From Conus ventricosus (lineage: Eukaryota; Mollusca; Gastropoda; Neogastropoda; Conidae): DNA of 45,502 bases. The translations under genes were made by a program, and so were the position numbers. Of the stretch, positions 1 through 9,375 are shown piece after piece. Each line of letters starts with the position of its first letter. Within the stretch, counting starts at the first letter, position 1. The notes below the pieces were generated by a model. That model had not been told where the DNA came from, made no database searches, and saw nothing but the letters and a program-made list of their open reading frames with translations. The stretch spans positions 34,108,463-34,153,964 of the forward strand of contig CM031626.1 of the NCBI GenBank assembly GCA_018398815.1, given 5' to 3'.

Positions 1-96
1 GACAGACGACAGCTGATACTTCATGAATAGAGCGGGCCCCCAATCTTCTTACGCACTCTGTGTTGGGGAACAAGGCGTTTTGATACATGTGGCTTT

Positions 97-965
97 TCAG
101 TTTTCTAGACGACCTTTTTCGAGTGACGTTTCGGAGGTCAATGAATCGTACTGCGGCCTTAGCTGGCGAGCTTCTCGAACAGCCTTTCTCAAATTGTCGT
201 TGGACTCAACGATACGATACTTCAATTTTCCTCCATACAGAGGGAAGATCACAGAACCCATTAGGATTCTGGCTTCAGGGAAAGTCTCGTTCAGCATCTG
301 GATAAGGCTTTTCCATTCGTATTCGGAAATGGTCCCGCGCACACAGACGTTAGCAGTAAAACAAACCACGACCAGTTTCACGTTAGAGTCCTTTTTCCCG
401 GGTCCAAGAAAACCCTCAAGGCGCTCGTGGAAGGTTGCTGGATAGAGTACATCTTCAGATTGGAGTTCCGCGAGTAACTGCGCCAAATGGTCTCTTTTCC
501 TTCCTCGCCCACCATCTCCCCATCTCCGATAACTACGGCAACGGCCGAAGTAGTGGAAGTACTACTGCTACTACCACCATCATCACACGCCGCGGTTGTA
601 ATAGTAGTAGTGGTAGTGGCGGTGGCGGTATTGGTCGATGCTGTAGCGGCTGAAACCGAGGTTTCTGCAGCGGCAGAAGAAAGAGGCTGCTGCTGTTGAC
701 AATATTCATAATTTGACTGACAAGAATCATCAGTGGCCTCTGACTGCTGCTGCGGTTTACCAAAGTCGTCATCATCGGCGGCGGCGGCGGTGGTGGTGGT
801 GGTACCGGCCTCCTCTACCAGATGCTGCTGCTGCTGAGCGGAGAGTGGCATAGGAGGAGGAGGAGGAGGAGGGAGAAGAGGAAGAGGAGGAGGAAAAACG
901 AGAAAGAGAGACCCCTTGTGGGTGATGTTAGAAGTAGCAACGGGGGCGGGAACTGTAGTTGACAT
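97..965 (-). pseudogene. Broken gene: low-complexity N-terminus plus SGNH-hydrolase-like C-terminal segment
   Basis: The chosen ATG is 965-963, about 110 nt downstream of a TATA box. Residues 1 to about 160 are low complexity: a polyproline run, QQQQ, DDDD, and Thr/Ser/Ala tracts. The frame then shifts by one near 487-500, and an open frame continues to a TGA at 97-99. That second part has the alternation of an SGNH/GDSL-type fold: a hydrophobic strand VKLVVVCF, a helix, then FPEARILMGSVIFPL and a helix with ESNDNLRKAV. The usual block-III G-x-N-D is replaced by TANVC, so catalysis is doubtful. The fold assignment is inference from pattern only. The neighbour upstream on the same strand is the BIR gene, with the same TATA-plus-short-leader layout. 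GC content is far above the DNA after 3000. Confidence 0.35.
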
Positions 966-1074
966 GTTGGAGTTGTTGGTTGAGTAGGCTAGGCTTCTTC
1001 TTTTCTGGGCCAGGAGTAGATCTTGCCAGGGCGAGTGCCAGTGGGAGAATGAAACGAAACGACTGGCGAGGGGT

Positions 1075-1082
1075 CTCTTATA
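1075..1082 (-). promoter_or_regulatory. TATA box of the 965-97 gene
   Basis: On the minus strand this reads TATAAGAG in the context GCTATAAGAGACC. It lies about 110 nt upstream of the ATG at 965. The spacing allows a start site near 1045 and a leader of about 80 nt, like the gene upstream. Confidence 0.5.
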
Positions 1083-1136
1083 GCGACTAACCCCTCCTCC
1101 TCCTAGACTCATTATCATATTCGTCAATACGGACTT

Positions 1137-2816
1137 TCAAAACCGTTGAGCGCCATAGAGTTCTCTGGCGTGGTTCATATCTCGCGGCTTCGGGTCACCC
1201 ACCTTTTGCAGACCCTCGATGAAGTTCACCATAGGACGGCCGAGTTTGTTAAGCAGGTAACCACACGGCCGTTGGTCTTCGCACGTTCTCCACCCGATGC
1301 TCTAGATCGGGATCGCCATCTTCTCGCCACTTTTTCAGGCCGATCCAGCACTGGTAGCACGTTACCACATCCTGGCTGGGATTCGTTTCGGGCCTCAAAG
1401 ACGTCAAACGAAACCCGCTTTGAGCCATACTCAGGGCGGAATGATTATGGCGTCGCGCCCATTCCTTGCCAAAAGACTGAACGCGACATTCTAGGTCTTC
1501 CCAGTGGAATCTCCTCCAGTTTGGCGGTTCACCACGCGCCCGCCGCTCCTCTTCATCATCACGGTCATCGTCATCATCATTTCCGCCGCTGACTCGTCAT
1601 CGACGAGACTAGGCCCAAGGCTTTATCCAACTCCAGCGCATAGACGTAGCACATTATTTCGCATTTCAAATGGTTGGAAATGAGACCCTGTCTTTGTCTG
1701 GCCAAAAGCCAGTCGGCGATCAAACCACCCAGGCGTCTGCGACTGCCGACTGTGTTGTCTGAGAAAAAGCCGTCTTCTTCTTCCTCCTCTGAAACGGCCT
1801 CTCCTAGATCTTGACGCATTTTGCGCACTAACTGGTGCAGTTTTGCCGGGCCGCATGTGTCACGAATGGCCCGCACAACGTTCGGGCTCAGCTCAACAGA
1901 GGCATTTGGCCGTCTTCGTAATACCCTGCTCAAAATCGGCGACAGCGTTGGAGTCCTGCCCTAGCGAATCGCAATGAGTGTTATAGTCTTTGGATCGTTG
2001 TTTTTTCAAAATCCACCTGGACAGACCGCGTTCTAGCATCGCGTCATCTCGCAAGTACTTTTCCACCATCATCCCCATGACGAATCTATCATCATCATAG
2101 TCATCTTCATCATCTTCAAAGTCCTCGTCATCATTATCATCATAGTCATCATCGTACTCATCATCATAGTACGGTCCCACATCCAAAGCTTTCAGCAGCT
2201 TCTCCTGATCCGCTACATTTCCGTTTCACACCAGTTGGATCATAAACCTGGGCACTGGGGGCAGGTACTTGTTGCGGCATATCTCCACCACTTTGTTTTT
2301 CAACTGACTCGACATCGCCCCGCTCTGGATCAGTTTTGTCAGGAACCGGTTGTAATAGTCAGCCTCTTCCACCCGGTCCATGATACTTTTCGTGATCAGT
2401 AACTCCAGCCTAGGTTCTTCTATCAGCGACAACAAGGCGTCGGCTCGAACGAGGGGCCTGGAAAACGTTTTGTTCCAGCGAGAGTACCCCTCCGGCCCCC
2501 GCAAGAGCTTCCTCAGCACGCGTTTGATATGGGATGCAAAGACACTAGCCAACACGTATTTGTTTCTGTTGAAGATAGCACCGGTGGTGGCCAAACTTCG
2601 CGGCTGCGGGAGGGGAGGTTTCCACGATTTTGATGACGATGATGAATGGCGGTTGACTACTACCACGGAGTCGGTAGTCAGATCTTCCATAGCAGTCAGA
2701 TCTTCTCCGTTTTCGTTCACCACTTCCATGTTGGTGTCCTCTTCCTCCTGGGCAGAGAGTGATGTAGCGCCGACGGGAGGAGGGTTGCGCCTCATCATTG
2801 TCTCGCGCCACGCCAT
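1137..2816 (-). pseudogene. Broken IAP-like gene with CARD-like helices and a BIR zinc fold
   Basis: The ATG at 2816 sits in a strong Kozak context (CCACCATGG), 81 nt below a TATA box. Frame 1 runs 2816-2226 and ends in TGA; the same frame reopens and continues to 1893 through an Asp-rich stretch. The frame then shifts near 1900-1960 (open to 1577), again near 1577-1592, and again near 1297. Segments at about 2500-2240 and 1750-1590 look like death-fold/CARD helices, for example LIQSGAMSSQLKNKVVEI and ELDKALGLV. At 1485-1281 is a BIR domain: RVQSF..W...H, LSMAQSGF, then CYQC (Cys codons 1359-1357 and 1350-1348), GLKKW, DGDPDLEH (His 1299-1297). A candidate fourth zinc ligand, Cys, is at 1283-1281 in the shifted frame. 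IAPs bind caspases; molluscs and several animal DNA viruses carry them. Host or viral origin is not decidable here. Confidence 0.55.
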
Positions 2817-2896
2817 GGTGGTTGTGGTGGTGGGTCTTGATGCTGCTGCTGCGGCGGCGGCGGTGGTGGCTGTGACTCTAACAAACGCCCGCCGGG

Positions 2897-2909
2897 ATAT
2901 ATATATATA
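2897..2909 (-). promoter_or_regulatory. TATA box of the BIR gene
   Basis: An uninterrupted ATATATATATATA lies 81 nt upstream of the Kozak-context ATG at 2816. The leader between them is rich in GCN/GGT triplets. It forms a divergent pair with the plus-strand TATA motif at 3017. Confidence 0.45.
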
Positions 2910-3016
2910 GTTCCTCCTCCGCCGCCGCGGCCTCTCAAGTTAAAGCGGTGGTATCTTTTTCTTTCTGTCTTTCAAATGTGAGGCGAAGATGTCTCTAACC
3001 ACTGATAGGAACCGAA

Positions 3017-3025
3017 TATAAAAAG
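3017..3025 (+). promoter_or_regulatory. Plus-strand TATA-like motif in the first cassette
   Basis: TATAAAAAG within ACCGAATATAAAAAGTAG. It faces away from the BIR gene promoter at 2897-2909, about 110 bp off. No convincing coding region follows; the downstream DNA is the repeated cassette. Confidence 0.35.
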
Positions 3026-3275
3026 TAGATCGCGTTCACGATCCAAGTTTGTTTTTCTCTCAACAACTCCACAACGAAAGGGCAGTAGTTAAATTCCATT
3101 CGCTTTATTTCATCATCTTGTTCTTCTTGTCCATGACCTCGCGCGTGTGTGTGTGTACGTGTGTGTGTGAAGAAATCTCAAAATGCTAGGAACCCGAATA
3201 TTATTAGAAGAAGGAACGCGCTTAACGATAACCTTTACATTCACAATCTCAAGAGGGTGAGAAGAGAGCGGGGAA

Positions 3276-3300
3276 CCCCCCCCCCCCCCCCCCCCCCCCC
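3276..3300. repeat. Poly-C run of 25
   Basis: A homopolymer of 25 C in the first cassette, absent from the other cassettes. Confidence 0.9.
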
Positions 3301-3719
3301 AACCATTTTGGGGCTTTTACGGAAACATCAACTTTTGTCGCGCCTCCAAAGGGTAGTAGGTATACTTATTTCTTCAGCAATCTTTTCTTTTTTTCTCTTT
3401 CCCACCATGCCCGCGACGAAGAAAAAGTCTTTCGACTAATTATGATGCGACGAAGTCTCCACCACCAACCGCAACAACAATAATAGGAACCGAGGAAAAT
3501 ACTACAAAGAAGTAGATGTTCATCCAAGTTTTATTTTTTTCCCCAACACAAAAAATCGAAAGGGGTTTAAAAAAAAACCATCGGCTTTACAGAAACACCA
3601 CCACCACCAACTTTTTATTTTTTAAGAAGTCTGAAAGGGTTTTCTTCGCTTTAGATTTCTTCAGGTCCCAAAAGGATGGTGGTCAACTTATTTCTTCCAA
3701 CAACATCTTTATTTTTCTT

Positions 3720-4970
3720 TCCCCGGGAGCGTGTGAAGAAGAGGAAGACTTTCGACTACGATGATGATGCGAAGTCATACAATACCTCACGTTCACAAGC
3801 CGAGTTCATTCGAAAGTCCAAAGGGTAACAACCGTTATTTCAAAATCACAGCATCTGGTTGTTTCGTTTTCACGAAGAAGAAGTCTTTCGAATATGATGA
3901 TGCCAAGACCATCACGAACGTTTTACTTTACGTTCACAATCCACGTTTTTTTCCCTTCTTTAAAAGAATAAAACCATTCGCTTTATTTCAAGTTTCATAG
4001 CATCTTTTTAAATAAATTTCCCACGCGTGATGAAGAAGTCTTCCGACTACGATGATCCGACGAAGTCTTAATACAAGCACCACCACCAACAAGAAGAGGA
4101 ACCGAATTTAAATACAAGTAGCTTACTACATTCACGTAACAATCCAAAAGTTGTTTGGGTTTTTTCTTTTCTTCTTCCCAAGTCCAAAGGTTAAAAAACC
4201 ACCATTCGCTCAAGTTGCAACACCAACCATTTACTTTACGTTCACAAAATCCAAAGAGTTAAAAAGCTCGCAAGTTGGAGCATCCGTTTTCTTTCGCTTT
4301 TCCTTTTTTGTGCGAAGAAGTCTTTCTTCAAAGTCTCTCTAAACGACAACACCAACAACAGGACCGAATATATGAAAAGTAGAGTACTAATACTACATTG
4401 ACAAATCCAAAGTTGGTTTTTGTTGGTGTGTTTTTTTTAATATAAAAGTCCAAAGGGTGGTAAACTTATTTCTTCAAGGATTTTTTCTTTCTTTTCCCTG
4501 AGTGGGTGTGAATAAGAAGAAGAGGAAGACTTTCGACTACGATGATGATGCGAAGTCACATAATACCTCACGTTCACAATCCGAGTTCGTTCGAAAGTCC
4601 AAAGGGTAACAACCGTTATTTCAAAGTCGCAGCATCTGGTTGTTTCGTTTTCACGAAGAAGAAGTCTTCGAATATGATGATGCCAATACCATCACCAACG
4701 TTTAACTTTACGTTCAAAATCCACGTTTTTTTCCCTTCTTTAAAAGAATAAAACCATTCGCTTTATTTCAAGTTTCATAGCATCTTTTTAAATAAATTTC
4801 CCATGCGTGATGAAGTCTTCCGACTACGATGATCCGACGAAGTCTTTAATACAAGCACCACCACCAACAAGAAGAGGAACCGAATATAAAAACAAGTAGC
4901 TTACTACATTCACGTAACAATCCAAAAGTTGTTTGGGTTTTTCTTTTTCTTCTCCAAGTCCAAAGGTTTG
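3720..4970 (+). repeat. Direct duplication at 780-bp offset
   Basis: 3733-4195 is repeated at about 4510-4970. Stretches such as 3961-4020 and 4741-4800 are identical over 60 bases; elsewhere there are scattered substitutions and small indels. The duplication is a second layer on top of the older cassette structure. Confidence 0.85.
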
Positions 4971-5104
4971 GCGAAAGGTATGTTTTTAGTAGATTGTTTA
5001 AAATTGATTTTGCCCCATTTTAAAATCTGTTGGTTTAAAGTGCTCAACGTGAGGAGCAATTAAGACAATGGTAGTAAATACCAGCAGAGATTTTTTAAAA
5101 ATCG

Positions 5105-6390
5105 TATGATGGTGCCGAAACTTGCGAACTTGTCGGACTATTCATACTATCTAACATTAAAAAAAAACCTTGGAGAACAAGTCGGACTGTACAGGGATGA
5201 CGGCCTTGCTGCGCTGAACGACAACCCTAGAAACATTGAAAAAAAGAAAAAAAGAACTGTGTAAAATTTTCCAAAACCAAAATCTAAAAATCACTATAGA
5301 AGCAAATAAAAAGATAGTGAACTACCTAGATACAACGTTTGACCTCAACCAGCACATATATAAACCATACAAAAAACCAAATGATACACCTGTCTATGTA
5401 AATATCAAAAGTAACCATCCACCTTCCATACTAAAAACAATACCCAGAGTCATAAATAAGAGATTATCTAACCTGTCATGCAATGAAACAGCATTCAATA
5501 ACGCTGCAGCTGAATATCAAGAAGCGTTACACAAAAGTGGCTACAACTACAAACTACAATATGACCCAGATAATGACATGAGCAGACACAAGAAGAAACA
5601 GGAAAAGAAGATCATATGGTACAACCCCCCATATGACGGAAGAGTAAAAACAAATATAGGGAAAGAATTCTTTAGAATCCTAACATCATCATTCCCAAAA
5701 GAGCACAAATTATCCAAGATATTCAACAAAAACAGCATCAAATTATCATACTCGTGTATGCCCAACCTTAAAAACATAAATGATTCAACCAACAAAAGGA
5801 AAAGCAGTACAGAGAAAAACGAGGGTGATGAAAGGAAATCCTGCAACTGTATCAAGAAAGAACAGTGCCCTCTGAGCAACAAATGCCTCTACAACAGCAT
5901 TGTGTACCAAGCCACTGTAAAATCAGAGAACGCAGAAGAAACATATATAGGTATCACTGAAAACCAATTTAAAACTAGATATGCAAACCACAAACAGTCA
6001 TTTAACAAAGAAAGATACAAAACCAAACAGAATTGAGTAAATACATCTGGAAGCCAAAGAGAAAAGATAGACTACAATATATCCTGGAAAATCATAGAAA
6101 GAGCAGCACCATACAACAACATTTCAAAAAGATGTAACCTATGCTCAACAGAAAAGTACATAATACTATGCAAACCACAACTGGCAACTTTAAATACTAG
6201 GATAGAAATGGTTAACAACTGCAGGCACAAGTGGAAATTCCTATCAGTTGAACAAGAACCAGAAACACACGAAAAACACAGACAGCACGTGATGACAGAC
6301 AACACAAGCAGTTATAAAACCCCGGGCAGCACAGACCCACCACATCCTGATGATTGCATCCGCATGAAACAGCGCTGTAGATAGTTTTAA
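5105..6390 (+). pseudogene. Penelope-like element: reverse transcriptase C-terminus and GIY-YIG endonuclease
   Basis: An RT fragment starts with a CELVGL segment at about 5115 and the catalytic YRDDG at 5190-5204. The region typical of this family follows (NYLDTTFDLN, YKPYKKPND). A CxC...CP...C cluster (SCNCIKKEQCPL, about 5838-5875) precedes the endonuclease core with SIVYQA and TYIGITE (about 5940-5965), R and H further on. The frame shifts in A-runs near 5160 and 5240 and at about 6030 near the end of the long open stretch (5236-6036). The remaining C-terminus (CNLC motif at about 6135) continues in another frame. The RT N-terminal half is missing, so this is a 5'-truncated copy. Confidence 0.8.
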
Positions 6391-6408
6391 ACCTTACCTT
6401 TTAACAAA

Positions 6409-6409
6409 A

Positions 6410-6485
<76 letters not shown>

Positions 6486-6521
6486 AGTGTGTGAGAGAGA
6501 GAGAGAGAGAGAGAGGAAGAG

Positions 6522-6570
<49 letters not shown>
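6409..6570. repeat. Compound (AT)n (GT)n (GA)n microsatellite
   Basis: About 60 bp of AT, a short GT tract, then about 80 bp of GA. It separates two oppositely oriented Penelope-like fragments. Confidence 0.95.
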
Positions 6571-6571
<1 letters not shown>

Positions 6572-6599
6572 AGTATATTTCAAATGCCTAAAACAATTT

Positions 6600-7034
6600 T
6601 TTAAGTGCTCAACCCCTTGGGGAGCAACATTAGTTAAAACAAGTTAAAAGAGGAATCTTAAAACTATCTACAAATTTGTTTCGAGCGTGTTGCGCTGTCA
6701 TCAGGATGGTTTTTGGTTTGCCCACCGCTGATGTTAAATAGCGTGTGGGCTCCCGTGTGCGGTTGCTTGCACATGCGGGTTGGCTGCACGTGTTTTTTGG
6801 GGGCTTTCAGGTTTTTGTTTTGGGTGTGTTCACTAACAACGATTTCCATTTATGCCTGCAGTTGTTTACTATTTCTGTTTTGGTGTTTAAAGTTGCTAAG
6901 TGTGGTTTGCATAGTATTAACCATTTTTCAGTTAAACATAGGTTGCACCTTTTTGAAACATTGCTGTATGGTGATGCTCTTTTTATGATTTTCCAGGATA
7001 TATTGTAGCTTGTTTTTGCGTCTTTAAGTTTCCA
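6600..7034 (-). mobile_element. Penelope-like element 3' fragment, minus strand
   Basis: On the minus strand 7034-6860 encodes the endonuclease tail seen also at 6060-6230 and 43015-43200, with the CNLCLTEKW segment and the line KPHLATLN. A 3' tail down to 6600 follows, with HPDDSATRS. Homology to the copy at 43190 stops at 7034, exactly where the inverted repeat 7035-7121 begins. The tail (6604-6720) recurs at 39530-40100. Confidence 0.75.
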
Positions 7035-7121
7035 AGAGAACAGAAAAACACCGATTCTGGCTCACCCGTTCTCAACCAGTTTCGACCGGGTGAATCCAGA
7101 ATCGGTGTTTTTCTGTTCTCT
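7035..7121. repeat. Inverted repeat, 26-bp perfect arms
   Basis: Arms 7035-7060 and 7096-7121 are perfect inverted copies. Pairing extends inward by about seven more pairs (TCACCCG with CGGGTGA) with a small bulge, leaving a loop of about 18 nt. Too short for a typical transposon, it may be a foldback element, a junction scar or an assembly artefact. Confidence 0.9.
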
Positions 7122-7157
7122 GACAAGTAAGACTTCAATAACCAAAAACGTAGCGTA

Positions 7158-7249
7158 GTAACGTAGGGGAAAAGCAGCCGCGGCTGGGAAAACGCCCCAT
7201 AGAGTAACGTAGGGGAAAAGCAGCTGTGGCTGAACGCGCCCCATATACA
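7158..7249 (+). repeat. Two tandem copies of a 46-bp unit
   Basis: Units 7158-7203 and 7204-7249 both begin GTAACGTAGGGGAAAAGCAG and end near GCCCCATA. They differ at a few positions (CCGCGG versus CTGTGG). Confidence 0.85.
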
Positions 7250-7847
7250 AACGGTGGGGGCAGGTAAGCCTTTAATTGCTAGTTGCCGGCCTGCCTAAGG
7301 GGTCTGCACTATCCGATTACTTACTACGTGGCCGGACATGACGATTTTCGGATCACGCGATGGGCTGATGTCCACGGCCGGCCAATCACAAGACTAGATA
7401 GAATCAGCTGATTAGTAGTGACGACATTTCCGCCCAGCACTTGTGTTGTTCATTTCTCCTAGTGCTGTGGCGGTGTGAAGACGTTTTCAGTTGTTTTGTG
7501 TTCGTTGATTTTATTTCAATGTCGCGTGATAGTATCTTTTCTGAATTAGAGATAGAACTTCTTGAATCACAAACCAGTTTTGGAGACGTGGGGCTTTTTG
7601 GAAGGGGTAGTGGGGTGGCGCCACTATTTCTACAAAAAGCTCCAAATGTTTAGCGACAGGTGTACTAACTGGCGATTAAGAGCCGCCAAAAAAGCTTCTA
7701 CCAAAGCAGTATTTTACTTTTGAAAAAAACACTAACTACGCCAATGCTGGCCCTAAGCCCAGATGAACTTTTGTTGTGCGAGAAGGAAAGTATAATGAAA
7801 CTCTTTGTTCTTATGACGATTGGAATGTCAAGTTTTCTGAACTACTG
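7250..7847. other. No supported gene
   Basis: A short ORF from ATG 7519 (about 44 codons, starting MSRDSIFSELEIELLES) is open to 7653. I recognise no family in it, nor in the frames that follow to 7840. The sequence CACGGCCGGCC near 7374 is GC-rich and partly palindromic. I make no functional call. Confidence 0.3.
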
Positions 7848-7909
7848 TGACGGGCTTCTAAAAATAGTAACGGTTACGCGTAACCGTTACTATTTTTAGA
7901 AGCCCGTCA
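7848..7909. repeat. Perfect 62-bp palindrome without spacer
   Basis: All 62 bases pair; the centre is between 7878 and 7879 in GGTTACGCGTAACC. Pairing stops immediately outside (G7847 against T7910). It resembles no transposon end I know. Confidence 0.95.
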
Positions 7910-8154
7910 TACTATTGTCAGTAGTCCAACCCCCGCCACGCAGGCCAGCACGCTGTTAGGCCGTCCCTGTGGTCTCTGACTGTACGGCAGACTTCCAACA
8001 CCCACCCACCGTGTATCGATTTCTTCCACCCAACAACCTAGCCTTCGCTGCTGGCCAGGGCTGTAACCGCTGGCAAACATTTCCCTGAGACGTTCAAGTG
8101 TGAACAACAAAAAGCCCCCTTCGCTTTCCTACAAGCACTGTCCTGTCTATTGTG

Positions 8155-8355
8155 TGTTTGTTTGTTGTTTGTTTGTTTGTTTGTTTGTTGTTTGTTGTTT
8201 GTTTGTGTGTGTGTTTTGTCCCACCCTACGCACGCACGTCCCCCACCCCCACCCCACGCATGCACACCCCCCACCCCACCCCACCCCCACCCCACGCATG
8301 CACACCCCCCACCCCACTCCACCCCACCCACCCCCCACCCCACGCATGCACACAC
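8155..8355. repeat. TTTG-rich microsatellite and CCCCA/ACGCATGCACAC minisatellite
   Basis: 8155-8215 is TTTG/TTG repeats. 8222-8355 is CCCCACC-rich DNA with ACGCATGCACAC recurring near 8254, 8294 and 8341. The long open frames on both strands are by-products of the repeats. Confidence 0.9.
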
Positions 8356-8356
8356 T

Positions 8357-8600
8357 CAAGTCACTTTTAAGTTCTTAACTTAAGTCACCCCAAGTCACTT
8401 CTAAGTTCTTACTCAAGTTATCCTTAAGTTATTTCTCAATCACTTCTAAGTTCTTACCCAAGTTATCCTCAAGTTATTCTCAAGTCACTTCTAAGTTCTT
8501 ATTAAGTTGTCCTCAAGTCATCCTCAAGTTCTTACCAAGTTAACCTAAGATCATAACTAAAATCATCCTCTAAGTACAACCAAGTTCTTATTCAAGTTAT
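8357..8600. repeat. Degenerate 45-bp tandem repeat next to the Polinton-like element
   Basis: CTAAGTTCTTA recurs at 8401, 8446 and 8490, separated by lines of CAAGTTATCCTCAAGT type. Copies erode towards 8600, where the element's first gene begins. It could be subterminal repeat DNA of that element; no terminal inverted repeat is confirmed. Confidence 0.75.
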
Positions 8601-8626
8601 CTTATAATTATCAAAAAAAATACAAT

Positions 8627-8860
8627 CTATGTTTTTGTCTTAAACAGCAGATGTCTAATATAGTACACACACGCCTCAAAAAACGCGTCATCGTTGAGGA
8701 TGTCTTGCTCAGCGTTCTCTGCGCGAGATCGGTCGGCATAGATCTTAATGAAGTTCTTACATCCTAAGCAACCGCATTGATTACAATTCTGGTCTATGGA
8801 AATGTCTTTTATAGACTCCATGTCTTTATTTATTGACTCCATCATTTTATAATACGCCAT
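8627..8860 (-). CDS. Small Cys-motif protein of the Polinton-like element
   Basis: 77 codons from ATG 8860, complete and unbroken. Residues about 25-35 hold a CNQCGCLGC cluster that could bind a metal; the rest is polar and probably helical. It is the outermost gene of the minus-strand small-gene cluster, 35 bp from the end of the next gene. I recognise no family. Confidence 0.55.
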   Translation of the reverse strand: MAYYKMMESINKDMESIKDISIDQNCNQCGCLGCKNFIKIYADRSRAENAEQDILNDDAFFEACVYYIRHLLFKTKT

Positions 8861-8895
8861 GATCTATTTTTATCAAAAAAACAAAAAATTTAAAA

Positions 8896-9354
8896 TTAAG
8901 TTCTTAAAATATTTTCCATTTGAAATGGATCAAAATGATCTTTTGTTGTTGGCGGTTTTGGCGTGCTGTTGTCTTCTTCTGTATTTAGTGGTTCAGATTT
9001 TTTTGATTGCTTTTGTTTCTGCTGCCATTGTGTATATATTTTATAACCGTAATAACCGCCCCCAGCAGCAGCAAGGGCGCCAAAAGTGGCAACAGTTTTA
9101 AGTTCAATATTCCATGAAGACTTTGGGGCCCTTGAATCACATGGAGTTTTTATAGCGGGCATTGAATCAACTTGTTCTGGCGTTGGCGGTGTTATGTTTT
9201 CATGATGAGTTATAATTCTGTAACATTAATTTTTTTTGTCTGTTCCACTCTGCTAATTTTTTTCCTGCTTCAACGCGTCCAGGATTTTTACTCACTTTCT
9301 CCACCTGGTTCAATGTTTTCTGATTCTGCTGATTTTCTGGCTCGGTCATTTTGA
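8896..9354 (-). pseudogene. Small single-pass membrane protein, frameshifted
   Basis: It starts at ATG near 9350 with a Gln/Asn-rich N-terminus and the line NPGRVEAGKKLAEWNR. The frame breaks after an A8 run (about 9215-9240). A second frame resumes through TPPTPEQVD and a hydrophobic Gly/Ala segment (VATFGALAAAGGGYYGYKIY) and ends at 8896. One membrane segment with a basic cytosolic side is likely. From memory, proteins with a PGRVExGKxLAEWN line accompany capsid genes in invertebrate Polinton-like elements. An overlapping plus-strand frame (8924-9101) is treated as a shadow. Confidence 0.55.
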
Positions 9355-9375
9355 AGGGAAATAAAATCTATATGA

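Larger units (their letters stand above)
2990..4980 (+). repeat. Reiterated cassettes, each with a TATA-like motif
   Basis: The motif AGGAACCGAATATAAAAA-x-AAGTAG recurs in more or less eroded form near 3008, 3485, 4098, 4360 and 4876. It is usually followed by an AATCCAAAGTTG-like line. Other shared modules are CATTCGCTTTATTTCA (about 3096, 3975, 4755) and CGACTACGATGATGCGA-type blocks (about 3430, 3750, 4039, 4530, 4815). Modules keep the same order but the spacing varies (264-612 bp). No long reading frame is conserved across copies, so I read this as non-coding repeated promoter-like DNA. Confidence 0.6.

Noticed and set aside
8859..9101. Plus-strand frame with a membrane-like segment (LLLLAVLACCCLLLYLVV)
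   Set aside because: It is antisense to the minus-strand membrane protein 8896-9354, whose Gly/Ala-rich segment and PGRVExGK line fit the element better; the hydrophobicity arises from the complement of Gly/Ala/Lys codons.
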